Shown: positions 34,113 through 42,900, counted from the stretch's first letter. The stretch is DNA of 64,000 bases from Chitinophagaceae bacterium (GCA_017307755.1 JAFKGQ010000011.1:310001-374000), one strand, 5' to 3'. Notes: generated by a model not told the origin, from the letters alone. Translations and numbers: made by a program.

Positions 34113-34982
34113 TTATATTCCTAAATAACTCCGGAGCATTTTACTCCTGGAGTTGCTCCTCAGTTTGGTAATAGCCTTGTCCTTGATCTGACGGACGCGC
34201 TCTCTGGTAAGGTTAAACTTTTCACCAATGTCCTCCAGGCTCATGGGATGGTCCACCCCAATGCCAAAGAAGAAGCAGATGACTTCCTTCTGCCTTTCCG
34301 TCAATGTCTTCAGACTACGGTCGATCTCCTGTTTGAGGGACTCCTTGTGCTCGATATTGGTTTCAGCCCTTTCGGCATTGGGGTTCTCCAGGACATCGAT
34401 AAGCGTATTTTCCTCCCCTTCGGATAATGGAGTATCCATGCTTACGTGGCGGGCTGCAATACCCAGGGTAGAAGATACCTCTTCGATATCCAATTCCAGG
34501 ATCTCGGCCAGCTCCTCCGCGGAGGGCTCCCGCTCAAACTCCTGTTCCAGCTGGGAATAAGCCTTTTGGATCCGATTGGTTAACCCGACCTTATTCAGGG
34601 GTAGACGTACAATGCGGGACTGCTCGGCCAGCGCCTGCAGGATACTTTGACGGATCCACCATACTGCGTAAGAAATGAATTTGAAACCCCGGGTTTCATC
34701 AAAACGTTGTGCCGCCTTGATTAATCCCAGATTGCCCTCATTGATGAGGTCCGGTAGAGAAAGTCCTTGGTTTTGATACTGTTTAGCTACAGATACCACA
34801 AACCGCAGGTTGGCCTTAGTTAGCTTGTCGAGGGCCCGTTGATCTCCCTGCTTGATTCGGATGGCGAGCTTTACTTCCTCCTCGGGAGTGATCAGCTCTA
34901 CCTTACCAATCTCCTGCAGGTACTTCTCAAGGCTCTGGGACTCACGATTTGTTATACTCTTCGTGATCTTGAGTTGACGCAT
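34113..34982 (-). CDS. rpoD: Primary RNA polymerase sigma factor (RpoD/SigA)
   Basis: A 289-residue housekeeping sigma factor of the short Bacteroidota type, lacking region 1.1. Region 1.2 (SLEKYLQEIGKVELITPEEE), region 2 with LRFVVSVAKQYQNQGL, DLINEGNLGL and FKFISYAVWWIRQSI, region 3 (PLNKVGLTNRIQKAYSQLE) and region 4 with a helix-turn-helix (LEDIGEKFNLTRERVRQIKDKAI) are all present. It recognises the TTTG/TAnnTTTG promoters seen in this window. The ATG at 34982 (MRQLKITKSITN) is the usual family start; another ATG lies two codons upstream. Confidence 0.97.
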   Translation of the reverse strand: MRQLKITKSITNRESQSLEKYLQEIGKVELITPEEEVKLAIRIKQGDQRALDKLTKANLRFVVSVAKQYQNQGLSLPDLINEGNLGLIKAAQRFDETRGFKFISYAVWWIRQSILQALAEQSRIVRLPLNKVGLTNRIQKAYSQLEQEFEREPSAEELAEILELDIEEVSSTLGIAARHVSMDTPLSEGEENTLIDVLENPNAERAETNIEHKESLKQEIDRSLKTLTERQKEVICFFFGIGVDHPMSLEDIGEKFNLTRERVRQIKDKAITKLRSNSRSKMLRSYLGI

Positions 34983-35110
34983 ACTCATAGGCAGAGGTCT
35001 TTAAAGGGTTTTTTTTAAGGTTTAAGGTTTTTAGGTCGAATTGATTAAAAACGAATAAATAATGCTTTTCTTGTACCAATGCCGTCAACTGATTCAGGTA
35101 GATGCGACCA

Positions 35111-35142
35111 CCAATATAACCATTTCCACACACGCAAACAAA
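35111..35142 (-). promoter_or_regulatory. Probable rpoD promoter
   Basis: Minus-strand TTTG (35142-35139), a 20-nt spacer and TATATTGG (35118-35111), one base from TAnnTTTG. The implied leader is about 120 nt and holds poly-T and AAGG/TTT direct repeats. Confidence 0.55.
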
Positions 35143-35269
35143 TTTTTTTTTATAATCCCCTGGCTATCAGCGGACTTAGAGTAAAAAAACACCATTTTAC
35201 ACCGATTTCAGCCACTAAAACAGGGTGAAAAAAAATTTTGACGGACCGATTATTTTTTTATAATTGCAC

Positions 35270-35352
35270 ATGCCGAGATTGGTACAATGCCGAGGTTGGC
35301 AAAATGCCGGGGTTGGTATAGCTGGGATCAGCAAAATGCCGGTCTTGGTACA
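35270..35352 (+). repeat. Five-unit 17-bp tandem repeat
   Basis: Four 17-bp units (35270, 35287, 35304 and 35336) follow the pattern ATGCCGRGRTTGGYAMA; the unit at 35321 is shortened to 15 bp and diverged. The array lies in the 386-nt space between divergent rpoD and the START-like gene, just downstream of a possible promoter (TTTG 35237-35240; TATAATTG 35259-35266). It therefore probably sits in the START-like gene's leader. Confidence 0.85.
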
Positions 35353-35374
35353 AAAGATTCAATATGATCAATAG
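35270..35374 (+). CDS. Candidate 34-codon leader ORF formed by the repeats
   Basis: ATG at 35270 opens a frame (MPRLVQCRGWQNAG...) that runs through all five repeats and ends in TAG at 35372-35374, directly abutting the ATG of the START-like gene at 35375. Because the fourth unit is 15 bp, the first and last units come into the same frame (MPRLVQ and MPVLVQ). A start at 35336 would give a 12-residue peptide. The TAGATG junction is the arrangement of translational coupling. Translation is not proven; coding character is weak. Confidence 0.3.
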   Translation: MPRLVQCRGWQNAGVGIAGISKMPVLVQKIQYDQ

Positions 35375-35755
35375 ATGAGTAAGAAACAACTTTTTACGTT
35401 AGAGTATCCTGTAAGATGTTCACCTTCCATTTTATACGAATTTTTGAGCACTCCCGCCGGGTTGCAGGAGTGGTTCGCAGATAAAGTAGATGAACGTGAT
35501 AATGTATTTTCCTTTTCGTGGAATGGCTCTACCGATAGGGCCGAAGTCACAGAAAGCGAATTTGAAAAGTTTATCCGGTTTCACTGGCAACACGCACCGC
35601 AAGAAGAATTTTTCGAGTTTCGTATAGAAAAATCGGAGGTCACTAACCAGACCATTCTTGTCATAAAAGACTTTGCGAACAAAGGTGAGATCAAGGATCA
35701 GAGCCAGCTGTGGAGCTATCAGGTGAAAGACCTCTTCCACCGCCTGGGTAACTAA
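35375..35755 (+). CDS. START-like domain protein (SRPBCC superfamily)
   Basis: A 126-residue protein with the Bacteroidota START-like domain: KKQLFTLEYPVRCSPSILYEF, then LSTPAGLQEWFAD and the closing helix LWSYQVKDLFHRLG. This AHA1/Bet v 1-like fold makes a hydrophobic cavity, and the family is conserved in Bacteroidota near housekeeping genes, function unknown. The start directly follows a TAG of a repeat-encoded leader frame. It is divergent from rpoD. Confidence 0.9.
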   Translation: MSKKQLFTLEYPVRCSPSILYEFLSTPAGLQEWFADKVDERDNVFSFSWNGSTDRAEVTESEFEKFIRFHWQHAPQEEFFEFRIEKSEVTNQTILVIKDFANKGEIKDQSQLWSYQVKDLFHRLGN

Positions 35756-35811
35756 TGCATGTCTAATACACGCCTTCCTCTGAGCCAGCAGGCAGGCGTG
35801 CAGTCAGGCTG

Positions 35812-36441
35812 TCATCGTCTTGCTATCAAAACCCTTATCAGCAGCTTATTTAACCCTAACAGGATCGCCGGAGCCTCATTCCATTTATCCAGCAGACATT
35901 TTGCGGATAACTTCAGAAAAGGGCTCCCTTCAGCCATATGCATACCTTCCGCCTGCAATAGCGTGTAGTTGTCCACTTCCACCTCATGCCGCCATTCATC
36001 CCCGCTGACGGCAATATGGAAATTTGCTTCCATCAATTGCGGAAGACAACTCTTTATAACGGGTAGGAATAGGTCTTTATACCGCCCCTTCAAATGCAGG
36101 GTCACGCTAAAATAATGCCCCCACCAGAACATCGTACGGATGGCCAGGACATCTTCCCTTCGGAACAAACGGGGGTAATCCAGCACGACATAAGGCAGTC
36201 CCAGATAATTTTCCCCTTTGGATATCTTAGGGGTAGCCCAATTAAGGGGCAGCAGTTCTCCCTCCCCATTAAAAACCTCCAATTCCCCCCTCAATACCCT
36301 CAATTCGCCGCTGATATCCTCGCTGAGCGCCGCCAACAGCCCCACCGCCCGCTCCATGATGGAATTCTTCGTTAAAATCCATCCCGGGTCGCTTACAAGG
36401 GCCAATTCCTCTTTTGAAAGTTGTACTTTTGCCGCATTCAT
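35812..36441 (-). CDS. Conserved hypothetical protein
   Basis: A 209-residue soluble protein; I do not recognise a named domain. The N-terminal part (LSKEELALVSDPGWILTKNSIMER) is helical. Then follow LPLNWATPKISKGENYLGLPYVVLDYPR and FRREDVLAIRTMFWWGHYFSVTLHL, the kind of alternating pattern seen in a conserved Bacteroidota family of unknown role. It is divergent from the LptF/G-type gene by 42 nt and convergent with the START-like gene. Confidence 0.8.
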   Translation of the reverse strand: MNAAKVQLSKEELALVSDPGWILTKNSIMERAVGLLAALSEDISGELRVLRGELEVFNGEGELLPLNWATPKISKGENYLGLPYVVLDYPRLFRREDVLAIRTMFWWGHYFSVTLHLKGRYKDLFLPVIKSCLPQLMEANFHIAVSGDEWRHEVEVDNYTLLQAEGMHMAEGSPFLKLSAKCLLDKWNEAPAILLGLNKLLIRVLIARR

Positions 36442-36483
36442 TTGGTATAAAGATAACTATCATTATCACTAAGCGTAGTCCCC

Positions 36484-38316
36484 GTGTTCAATCGCCTGCT
36501 TAAAAAACTGGACCTGCTGATCATAAAAGCCTTTATCGGGCCTTTTATCGCCACGTTCTTTATCACTCTTTTCGTACTGGTGCTGCAGTTCTTCTGGCTG
36601 TACATCGACGATATTGTAGGTAAGGGCGTGGATATGCTCACTGTGGCCCGGCTGATCCTGTATGTCAGCGCCACGCTGGTGCCTCTTGCCCTCCCCCTGG
36701 CCGTGCTGCTCTCTTCCATCATGACCTTTGGCAACCTGGGAGAAACATTTGAGCTGGTAGCCATCAAATCCGCCGGTATCCCCCTGTTACGCTTTATGCG
36801 GCCCCTGCTCATCGTCTCGATCATCATCTGTTATATCGCCTTTCTTTTTAACAACAATATCATCCCCATCGCCAACCTGAAGATGAATACGCTGAAATAC
36901 GATATCATCGTCAGCAAGCCGGCCTTTGACATCAAGGAAGGGGTATTCTATGATAAGATTGAGGGGTACGTCATCAAGATCGGGAAAAAAGAAAAGGATG
37001 ATTCCACCATCCGCAATGTGGTGATCTATCAGCAGAACTACTCAGGACAGCAGGACGACATCATCGTCGCGGAAAAAGGCAAGATGGTAGTCACCCCCGA
37101 TAAACATTCGCTGGTGTTCGCCCTGCAGGACGGATGGATCTACCAGGAAGGCAAGGGCGACCGCATGTCCACAACCAATGACTTTATCCGGATGGGTTTT
37201 AAAGATTATAAAAAAGTCCTCGACCTCAGCAGCTTTAAGCTCAACAAGACGGAGGACAGCGCGTTCAAGAACAACTATCAGATGCTGACCATGAGCCAGC
37301 TGGGCCGCAACATCGACTCGCTAAAAAGACAGAACGAAACTTATCTCAAAAAGGTGGAACAGGACATGCGCGTCGGCTTGAAATTTTCGCAAATGCTGGA
37401 TACCACGGGCTGGGCCGAAGTGGAGAAAACCCCGGACAAAAAGATCCAATCCCGCTATCTGCTGGACACCCCTGTTAGACCCGCGCCCCCCGTCGCTGCC
37501 GTACCTCCTGTGACCACGCCGGCAGTCACCGTCACACCCCCTGTGAACACGCCTGCCGGCACATCTGTAAAGCCCGATAGCAGCCACAAGGTTGCCGCCC
37601 ACAAAGACTCGACTCATAAGGACTCGACCCACAAGGATGCCGCTAGCAAGGACTTGGCCCACAAGGACGCCGTTAGCAAAGACTCTGCTCATATGGCCTC
37701 GGTCCACAAGAATGCCGCTAGCAAGGACTCGATCCACAAGGATACCTCGAAGCACCCCGGCCCGCAACTCGCAGCAAAAAACTCAAAACCTGCCCCACCC
37801 CCTCCTCCGACCTTCCGCGACTACTTGCCCGACAGCACCCGCAGCACGGTGACAGAGCACGCCATTTCCAATCTCAGCATGGTAAAGATCCAGTTGGACC
37901 AGCCCACCTATCTTTATTCCAACCTGGATAATGATCTGCGGGTCCATCGCATCGCCTGGCATGAGAAGCTGACGCTTTCCGTGGCCTGTCTTGTGATGTT
38001 CCTCATCGGCGCTCCGCTGGGCTCTATCATCCGTAAAGGCGGTATCGGCATGCCCCTGGTATTTGCCGTGATATTTTTTGTGATCTTCTTCCTGCTGAAC
38101 AACTTTGGGAAAAAGTTTGCGAAGGAAGATGTACTGACGCCGGCAGCCGGCATGTGGATGGCCACTTATGTGCTGACGCCGGTGGGACTCTTTCTCGTAT
38201 ACAAGGCGCTGCACGATTCACAGCTGTTCAATAAAGAATTCTATTTCCGAATAGCAAAGACCATCCGGGCTTTGTTCCGGCGGCGGCGCGCATCCGCGGA
38301 GATAGCACAATCATAA
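36484..38316 (+). CDS. LptF/LptG-family permease with an inserted repeat segment
   Basis: A 610-residue inner-membrane permease of the lipopolysaccharide export complex. Three N-terminal helices (AFIGPFIATFFITLFVLVLQFFW; ARLILYVSATLVPLALPLAVL; LLIVSIIICYIAFLF) are followed by the periplasmic jellyroll (KEGVFYDKIEGYVIKIG, GWIYQEGKGDRM) and three C-terminal helices (KLTLSVACLVMFLIGAPLGSII onward). A Pro/Ala/His/Lys-rich insert of about 100 residues, including a 10-unit pentapeptide repeat, interrupts the periplasmic part near residues 345-440. The start is GTG at 36484; no better ATG fits the first helix. It would take lipopolysaccharide from the membrane with LptB. Confidence 0.92.
   Translation: MFNRLLKKLDLLIIKAFIGPFIATFFITLFVLVLQFFWLYIDDIVGKGVDMLTVARLILYVSATLVPLALPLAVLLSSIMTFGNLGETFELVAIKSAGIPLLRFMRPLLIVSIIICYIAFLFNNNIIPIANLKMNTLKYDIIVSKPAFDIKEGVFYDKIEGYVIKIGKKEKDDSTIRNVVIYQQNYSGQQDDIIVAEKGKMVVTPDKHSLVFALQDGWIYQEGKGDRMSTTNDFIRMGFKDYKKVLDLSSFKLNKTEDSAFKNNYQMLTMSQLGRNIDSLKRQNETYLKKVEQDMRVGLKFSQMLDTTGWAEVEKTPDKKIQSRYLLDTPVRPAPPVAAVPPVTTPAVTVTPPVNTPAGTSVKPDSSHKVAAHKDSTHKDSTHKDAASKDLAHKDAVSKDSAHMASVHKNAASKDSIHKDTSKHPGPQLAAKNSKPAPPPPPTFRDYLPDSTRSTVTEHAISNLSMVKIQLDQPTYLYSNLDNDLRVHRIAWHEKLTLSVACLVMFLIGAPLGSIIRKGGIGMPLVFAVIFFVIFFLLNNFGKKFAKEDVLTPAAGMWMATYVLTPVGLFLVYKALHDSQLFNKEFYFRIAKTIRALFRRRRASAEIAQS
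37600..37749 (+). repeat. Ten 15-nt coding repeats inside the LptF/G-type gene
   Basis: Ten consecutive 15-nt units encode residues 373-422 with the pattern [H/S]K[D/N]xx (HKDST, HKDST, HKDAA, SKDLA and so on). The unit count and length are exact, and the sequence is in frame, so slippage can lengthen or shorten it without breaking the gene. Confidence 0.85.
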
Positions 38317-38345
38317 GACTGAAAAAACCCGAAGGGGACAACAAC

Positions 38346-39383
38346 TTGGAAAAAGGAAAAGAAAATATCCGTTTGCAGCAATGGGTGGTAGCCATTGCCG
38401 TCATCCTTTTCTTTGTGAAGCTGTCAGCTTATTATCTTACCCAATCCGTGGCGGTGCTTACGGACGCATTGGAGAGCACCGTCAATGTCATCGCAGGCTT
38501 TATCGGACTGTACAGCCTGTATGTTGCGGCAAAACCCCGGGATGAGGACCATCCTTACGGTCATGGTAAAGCCGAATTCCTTTCCGCGGCCGTCGAAGGA
38601 GCACTCGTGATCATGGCGGGTCTGATCATCATCTACGAGGCGGTGATGGACTTTATCCATCCCCACGTCATCCAAAAACTGGACAAAGGCATCTACCTCG
38701 TAGCCCTCACGGCCATCATCAACTATATCGTAGGGGCCATCAGCATCTATAAGGGAAAAAAGAATGGGTCCATGGCGCTGCAGGCCAGCGGCAAACACTT
38801 ACAATCCGACACTTATTCCACGCTGGGCATTATCCTGGGGCTGGTGGTCATCTGGTATACAAAACTGACGGTGCTCGACGCCATCGTCTCTCTCATCTTT
38901 GCGGGCATCATCATCTATACAGGCTATCACATCCTGCGGAGTTCTATCGCGGGTATCATGGACGAGGCGGACATGCAGCTCCTTCGCCGGATCGTAGCCT
39001 ATCTCAATACCCACCGCCGGACGAATTGGATCGATCTCCACAACTTCCGGGTAATCAAATACGGGGGGTTGTTACATATCGACTGCCACCTTACCCTGCC
39101 CTGGTACCTCAATCTCGTCGAAGCTCATGCGGAGATAGACGCGCTGACGGCCCTCATCAGAAAAGAATTTGGAGAGGCCATCGAATTTTTTGTCCATACG
39201 GATGCCTGTATGGATTTCTCCTGCCCCATTTGTACAAAAGAAGACTGCTCCGTACGCAAGCATGCTTTTGAAAGCAGGGTGGAATGGACGCTGCAGAATG
39301 TGATTGCCAATAAGAAGCATGAGAGGACTACGGCAACTACGACGGATCACCAGTTGCAGCTGGCCTTTCCGGGAAAACAATAA
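38346..39383 (+). CDS. Cation diffusion facilitator (CDF) metal transporter
   Basis: A 345-residue CDF exporter with six transmembrane helices. The first metal site lies in VAVLTDALESTVN (helix 2) and the second motif is DEDHPYGHGKAEF. The cytosolic C-terminal dimer domain ends with a Cys motif DACMDFSCPICTKEDCSVRKH, a tail that could bind metal. Likely substrate Zn2+, Fe2+ or Mn2+. The start is TTG at 38346 with a purine-rich AAGGGG about 10 nt upstream; no ATG fits helix 1. It follows the LptF/G-type gene by 29 nt and meets the next operon tail to tail. Confidence 0.9.
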   Translation: MEKGKENIRLQQWVVAIAVILFFVKLSAYYLTQSVAVLTDALESTVNVIAGFIGLYSLYVAAKPRDEDHPYGHGKAEFLSAAVEGALVIMAGLIIIYEAVMDFIHPHVIQKLDKGIYLVALTAIINYIVGAISIYKGKKNGSMALQASGKHLQSDTYSTLGIILGLVVIWYTKLTVLDAIVSLIFAGIIIYTGYHILRSSIAGIMDEADMQLLRRIVAYLNTHRRTNWIDLHNFRVIKYGGLLHIDCHLTLPWYLNLVEAHAEIDALTALIRKEFGEAIEFFVHTDACMDFSCPICTKEDCSVRKHAFESRVEWTLQNVIANKKHERTTATTTDHQLQLAFPGKQ

Positions 39384-39386
39384 ACA

Positions 39387-39911
39387 TCACTGGCTTTTAT
39401 CCCGCGCCGGCGCTTTTAATTTCATACTGTCCTTCAACTGGGTCTTGAGGGATGTCACGACCACCCGCAGGGAGTCGGCTTCCCTAGTCTTCACCTGCAG
39501 ATCCTTATACCTTCTGGCGCTAAGCAGGTTAAAATAAAAAGTGCTGACCCCAAAAACAATGGTAAGAAAATAGGGGAATATTTTGAGGAACATCTCCAGC
39601 TTCGCCCTTTTTCGTCTTTCCCTGGCCCCCTTAAGATACTCTATGAGGAATCCCGGAAAATAAAGGGCTTCGGGATGCAGGGTATAATTACCCTCCTGAG
39701 ACAACAGCAGCTTGTGTTCCGTTATCAGACCGTCAAGTAGCACATACAATCCGTCTTTATCTATACCCAGTTTCTCCAGCAGTTGTGTATGCCCAGCTGC
39801 AATGGCTTCCAGGACTGAGCCAGGTCTGTATTTGATATATAGAAAAAAGACATCCTTCAATTGACATTTTTTCACCTCTTCGTCATCCCATTCGACAAAG
39901 GTTTTTTTCAT
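39387..39911 (-). CDS. Fourth gene of the histidine-kinase operon, unknown membrane protein
   Basis: A 174-residue protein. Residues 1-90 look like a compact alpha/beta or winged-helix-like unit (PGSVLEAIAAGHTQLLEKLGIDKDGLYVLLDGLITEHKLL). A basic stretch (GARERRKRAKLE) precedes one transmembrane helix (IFPYFLTIVFGVSTFYFNLL) and a coiled-coil tail. This is an orphan by eye; the layout suggests an N-in membrane-anchored regulator or effector. It overlaps the previous gene by 4 nt, the last of four overlapping genes. Confidence 0.7.
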   Translation of the reverse strand: MKKTFVEWDDEEVKKCQLKDVFFLYIKYRPGSVLEAIAAGHTQLLEKLGIDKDGLYVLLDGLITEHKLLLSQEGNYTLHPEALYFPGFLIEYLKGARERRKRAKLEMFLKIFPYFLTIVFGVSTFYFNLLSARRYKDLQVKTREADSLRVVVTSLKTQLKDSMKLKAPARDKSQ

Positions 39912-40561
39912 CTGTATGCCAGGTTGTTCTTATTGGTTATGAGTTTGTAGACGGTCAATTGCATATCGTCGTTGTTTTCTGTCTCCTGTGTCGCAAGACG
40001 CTCGATAGATTCCGAGAATATTCTGGAGAACTCCTTTTGAATACGCTCGGAGGATTGGTTACGTTGTATAGCGTCCAGTAATTGAGGGTAAATAATGGCG
40101 CATTCTCTGTCCGCAACGGGAAGACCGATAAGAAAATCAAATTTCTCAAAAGCTACCCATTGAGGAAAGACGGTGGACCAATCCTTTTCTTTCATCAGGC
40201 TGACGCCGTCGGGAACAAATAGTACGTATACGCCGGAGCTGTCCTTTTTTCTGAACCATGAATGTCCGATAAATCTGTGCTGGTTAATGGCAGACAGCAA
40301 TACAGGGAACTGCTCATCCTTATAGCCGAAAATGACCATTTTCTCCGGCTTACCCACTTTTATATTGTTTGCCTGAACAAAGCCCGAACAGGAAGAATAG
40401 AATTGATTGACAAGATAGCTTTGAGGCGTACGCCTGAAGAAGCTCCGCCAGTCTTTTTTCTTTCTCCCGATTTTATTGTATAGACGGAAAACGGTGCAGC
40501 ATTCTTCAACGTCCGTATTAAAAAAAAGCGCATACGCATCCGTACTTTTTTTCCATTTCAT
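39908..40561 (-). CDS. Third gene of the histidine-kinase operon, unknown soluble protein
   Basis: A 217-residue soluble protein with no recognised domain. It is aromatic and Lys-rich in the first half (WRSFFRRTPQSYLVNQFYSS) with the central IFGYKDEQFPVLLSAINQHRFIGHSW, then YVLFVPDGVSLMKEKDW and a helical C-terminal third. Stop/start overlaps of 4 nt with both neighbours show obligate co-expression with the kinase and receiver. Role unknown. Confidence 0.7.
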   Translation of the reverse strand: MKWKKSTDAYALFFNTDVEECCTVFRLYNKIGRKKKDWRSFFRRTPQSYLVNQFYSSCSGFVQANNIKVGKPEKMVIFGYKDEQFPVLLSAINQHRFIGHSWFRKKDSSGVYVLFVPDGVSLMKEKDWSTVFPQWVAFEKFDFLIGLPVADRECAIIYPQLLDAIQRNQSSERIQKEFSRIFSESIERLATQETENNDDMQLTVYKLITNKNNLAYR

Positions 40562-41238
40562 ATCCTGAAGTTTTTTTTGATCGTTTGAATGGTAACCATG
40601 GTATCGATCCAGCCTTTAATGTATTTCTTACCCGTCTCCGTGATCTCCTCGACCTCCTGTATAAGCTCACGTACGGTGACATCCCTCTCCCCGGGGATAG
40701 GTACTGTCACATCCTTGTTGGATATATTGTTAAGGTGTTTTAGTACGAGCCCCTTGATCACGACAAATATTTCGGCGCTGAATTCATCTGTGTCGGATAT
40801 CTGCCTCGGGACATTCATCTGCTTGAATTGCCTGTAATCTTTTTCCAGGTTCATCAGAAATACCTCATGATCGCTCTTGTCATAAACGTAGATCTGGTGT
40901 TGTTGCAGCCGCCTGCGCTCTTCCGCGGACAGATCGTTTACATACGCTGTATACAGGCCCAGGAATACCCCTTTTTTCTTGTTCCGTATAAATCGCAGTA
41001 CTCTGTCCCCCCGTTCGCCTTCATTGATGTCGTCCAATCGCAGATCGCATAAAAAAAGATCGGTTTTGTCCTGTAGCACTTTGCCTTTGGCTTCGTCAAT
41101 GGATTCCGTTACTTCGATGGCAATGCCTTGCCGGAGAAACATCCTTTGCGTAGCCTTCAAGTTTGGCAGCTGGTCATCAAGATAGATGATGCTTGCGTCA
41201 GCCAGTTCTGGCTGTATGTGAACAATATGATCGCTCAT
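40558..41238 (-). CDS. Receiver-domain response regulator without a DNA-binding domain
   Basis: A 226-residue protein. Residues 15-135 form a receiver: acidic pocket IIYLDDQLPN, phospho-accepting D65 in LFLCDLRLDD, the switch Thr in YTAYVND and the conserved Lys in YDKSDHE. The remaining 90 residues are helical (GLVLKHLNNISNKDVTVPIPGERDVTVRELIQE) and match no helix-turn-helix, so it likely controls partner proteins. Its partner kinase lies upstream with a 4-nt overlap. Confidence 0.9.
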   Translation of the reverse strand: MSDHIVHIQPELADASIIYLDDQLPNLKATQRMFLRQGIAIEVTESIDEAKGKVLQDKTDLFLCDLRLDDINEGERGDRVLRFIRNKKKGVFLGLYTAYVNDLSAEERRRLQQHQIYVYDKSDHEVFLMNLEKDYRQFKQMNVPRQISDTDEFSAEIFVVIKGLVLKHLNNISNKDVTVPIPGERDVTVRELIQEVEEITETGKKYIKGWIDTMVTIQTIKKNFRI

Positions 41239-42794
41239 GTTATCGGGTTTGAAAGATGAATGGATGACGACATTTCCCTTCTGGGGAAAGATATAGTGAA
41301 CAAACTTCCAAATGGCTCTTCCGTATCCGGATATTGGGATGGCGATAATATCTCTATTCTAGCGCCGGGGGTCTTTTCGATAAACTCTTTTACAACGGAC
41401 AACCCCCGACCCCTTACCGCATTGTACTCGTCCACTTTCTTGGTAGTCACACCCGCCTCCCACATTGTTTCCCTGACCTCTTCTTTAATGCCCTGTCCGA
41501 AGTCCTCTATTTCGACCACCACCTGCCGAAAGTCGGTATGCCCCCCCTTGCTAAGGGATGATTTGACACGGATCTTTCTTTTCTGGACCCCCGGGGGATA
41601 AGATTCTGCGGCATTCTTCAGCAGGTTGATAAAAACCTGGATGATCTCGGAAGGGATGCATTCTATATAGCACCTGCTCCCATATTCCAGCGATACCTGG
41701 ATCTGTGTCTTATAGAAATCCTTTACAGACCTGACAGCGAAGGCAAGCAGCTTATTTACCCTCACAATTTTTGTATCACGGTTCCCGGGATCATTATCTT
41801 CCGGGTTCACTACGACATGTCCCTCCCGCGTATACGAGCTTTTTGCAACGTCGAGGATGGCAAACACCTGCTCAAACTGATTCTCTACCTCCGCCAAATG
41901 CACACGCCCGGCCCGGGCAAGATATCTGTGCAGCCTCTCCAGGGAGGAGCCAAGACTTCTCAACGGAAGGTTCAGCTCATGAAAAACGTTGGCCAGGATA
42001 CTCCCGAAATAAGCGGAGGATTTCGCGAATTGCTCTTTTTCGATGATCTCCATGTCCCGCTGGTGCGCCGATTCCAGGGCAAAAGACACATACCACGCAA
42101 ACATGCCTTCTATGATAATGAATTTTGCTATCAGCGAAACACTGAACCCAATGGCCTGCGTAACATTCTCCCCCAGACTTCCCGAGAGTGCAGCCAGCCA
42201 TTGGAGGATCGCCCATAAGAAAAAGCCCCGCGAGATCCGTTTCTTAGCCCCATGGGCGCTTTCCCATCGGAGGAACAGATAAGCCACGACGCTCAGACCG
42301 CTGAAATTGTAAATGCTCCTGGCGATCTTTAGATAGATATTGCTGGTATCAAGCGTCAATGAAGTAATTAGCACCGCAAGAAAGGGAAATATCGCGGGTA
42401 CCATCAATTTCCTGCTCTTATCGGAATGCTCCAGGATGGACCGCTCTCCCCAGGTAGCTCCACTGAGGGATACGCGCAGTCCCGCGCCAAAAAACCAGCT
42501 GATGGTGGCCAATAAAAAACAAAGCGTGGTCAATAAGTCACATACGATGGCCAAATGCACGAGAAAAGAATTGTCGATGTTGACAAAAGGAAAAAAAGGG
42601 CTGCTACGCGCAGAAAGGAAATCGCAAATGATATAGGCCAGGTTAAAAGAGAAGCCCAGGGCAATAGTAGATAGTTCTTTGATATGTACTACGCTCACTG
42701 CCCGATAGCAAAGTACGACGATAAAAAGGACCAACGGCAAATGCCAGATCTGAGCGATCGAAATGAATGAATTTATCTTATGCAAAAGATCCAT
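41235..42794 (-). CDS. Membrane histidine kinase
   Basis: A 519-residue sensor kinase with about seven N-terminal transmembrane helices (1-245). A short linker leads to a dimerisation helix with phospho-accepting H272 (VFHELNLPLRSLGSSL). The ATP-binding domain has the N box LLKNAAESYPPG, G1 DFGQGI and G2 RGRGLSVVKEF. There is no periplasmic sensor domain, so signal is probably sensed in the membrane. It leads a four-gene operon in which every junction overlaps by 4 nt, and neither the receiver nor the two orphans has an obvious DNA-binding domain. Confidence 0.92.
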   Translation of the reverse strand: MDLLHKINSFISIAQIWHLPLVLFIVVLCYRAVSVVHIKELSTIALGFSFNLAYIICDFLSARSSPFFPFVNIDNSFLVHLAIVCDLLTTLCFLLATISWFFGAGLRVSLSGATWGERSILEHSDKSRKLMVPAIFPFLAVLITSLTLDTSNIYLKIARSIYNFSGLSVVAYLFLRWESAHGAKKRISRGFFLWAILQWLAALSGSLGENVTQAIGFSVSLIAKFIIIEGMFAWYVSFALESAHQRDMEIIEKEQFAKSSAYFGSILANVFHELNLPLRSLGSSLERLHRYLARAGRVHLAEVENQFEQVFAILDVAKSSYTREGHVVVNPEDNDPGNRDTKIVRVNKLLAFAVRSVKDFYKTQIQVSLEYGSRCYIECIPSEIIQVFINLLKNAAESYPPGVQKRKIRVKSSLSKGGHTDFRQVVVEIEDFGQGIKEEVRETMWEAGVTTKKVDEYNAVRGRGLSVVKEFIEKTPGARIEILSPSQYPDTEEPFGSLFTISFPRREMSSSIHLSNPIT

Positions 42795-42900
42795 AGGAAA
42801 GGTCGTTGATAAAAAGGGGCAAACCAGGTCTTTACTAAGCTATTTAATTCCCTTATACCTGTCAACCGTGAAAACACCCATTTTACAACCATATGTATAC

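Noticed and set aside
35270..35352. CRISPR array
   Set aside because: Units are 17 bp and contiguous with no spacers, and no cas genes are nearby.
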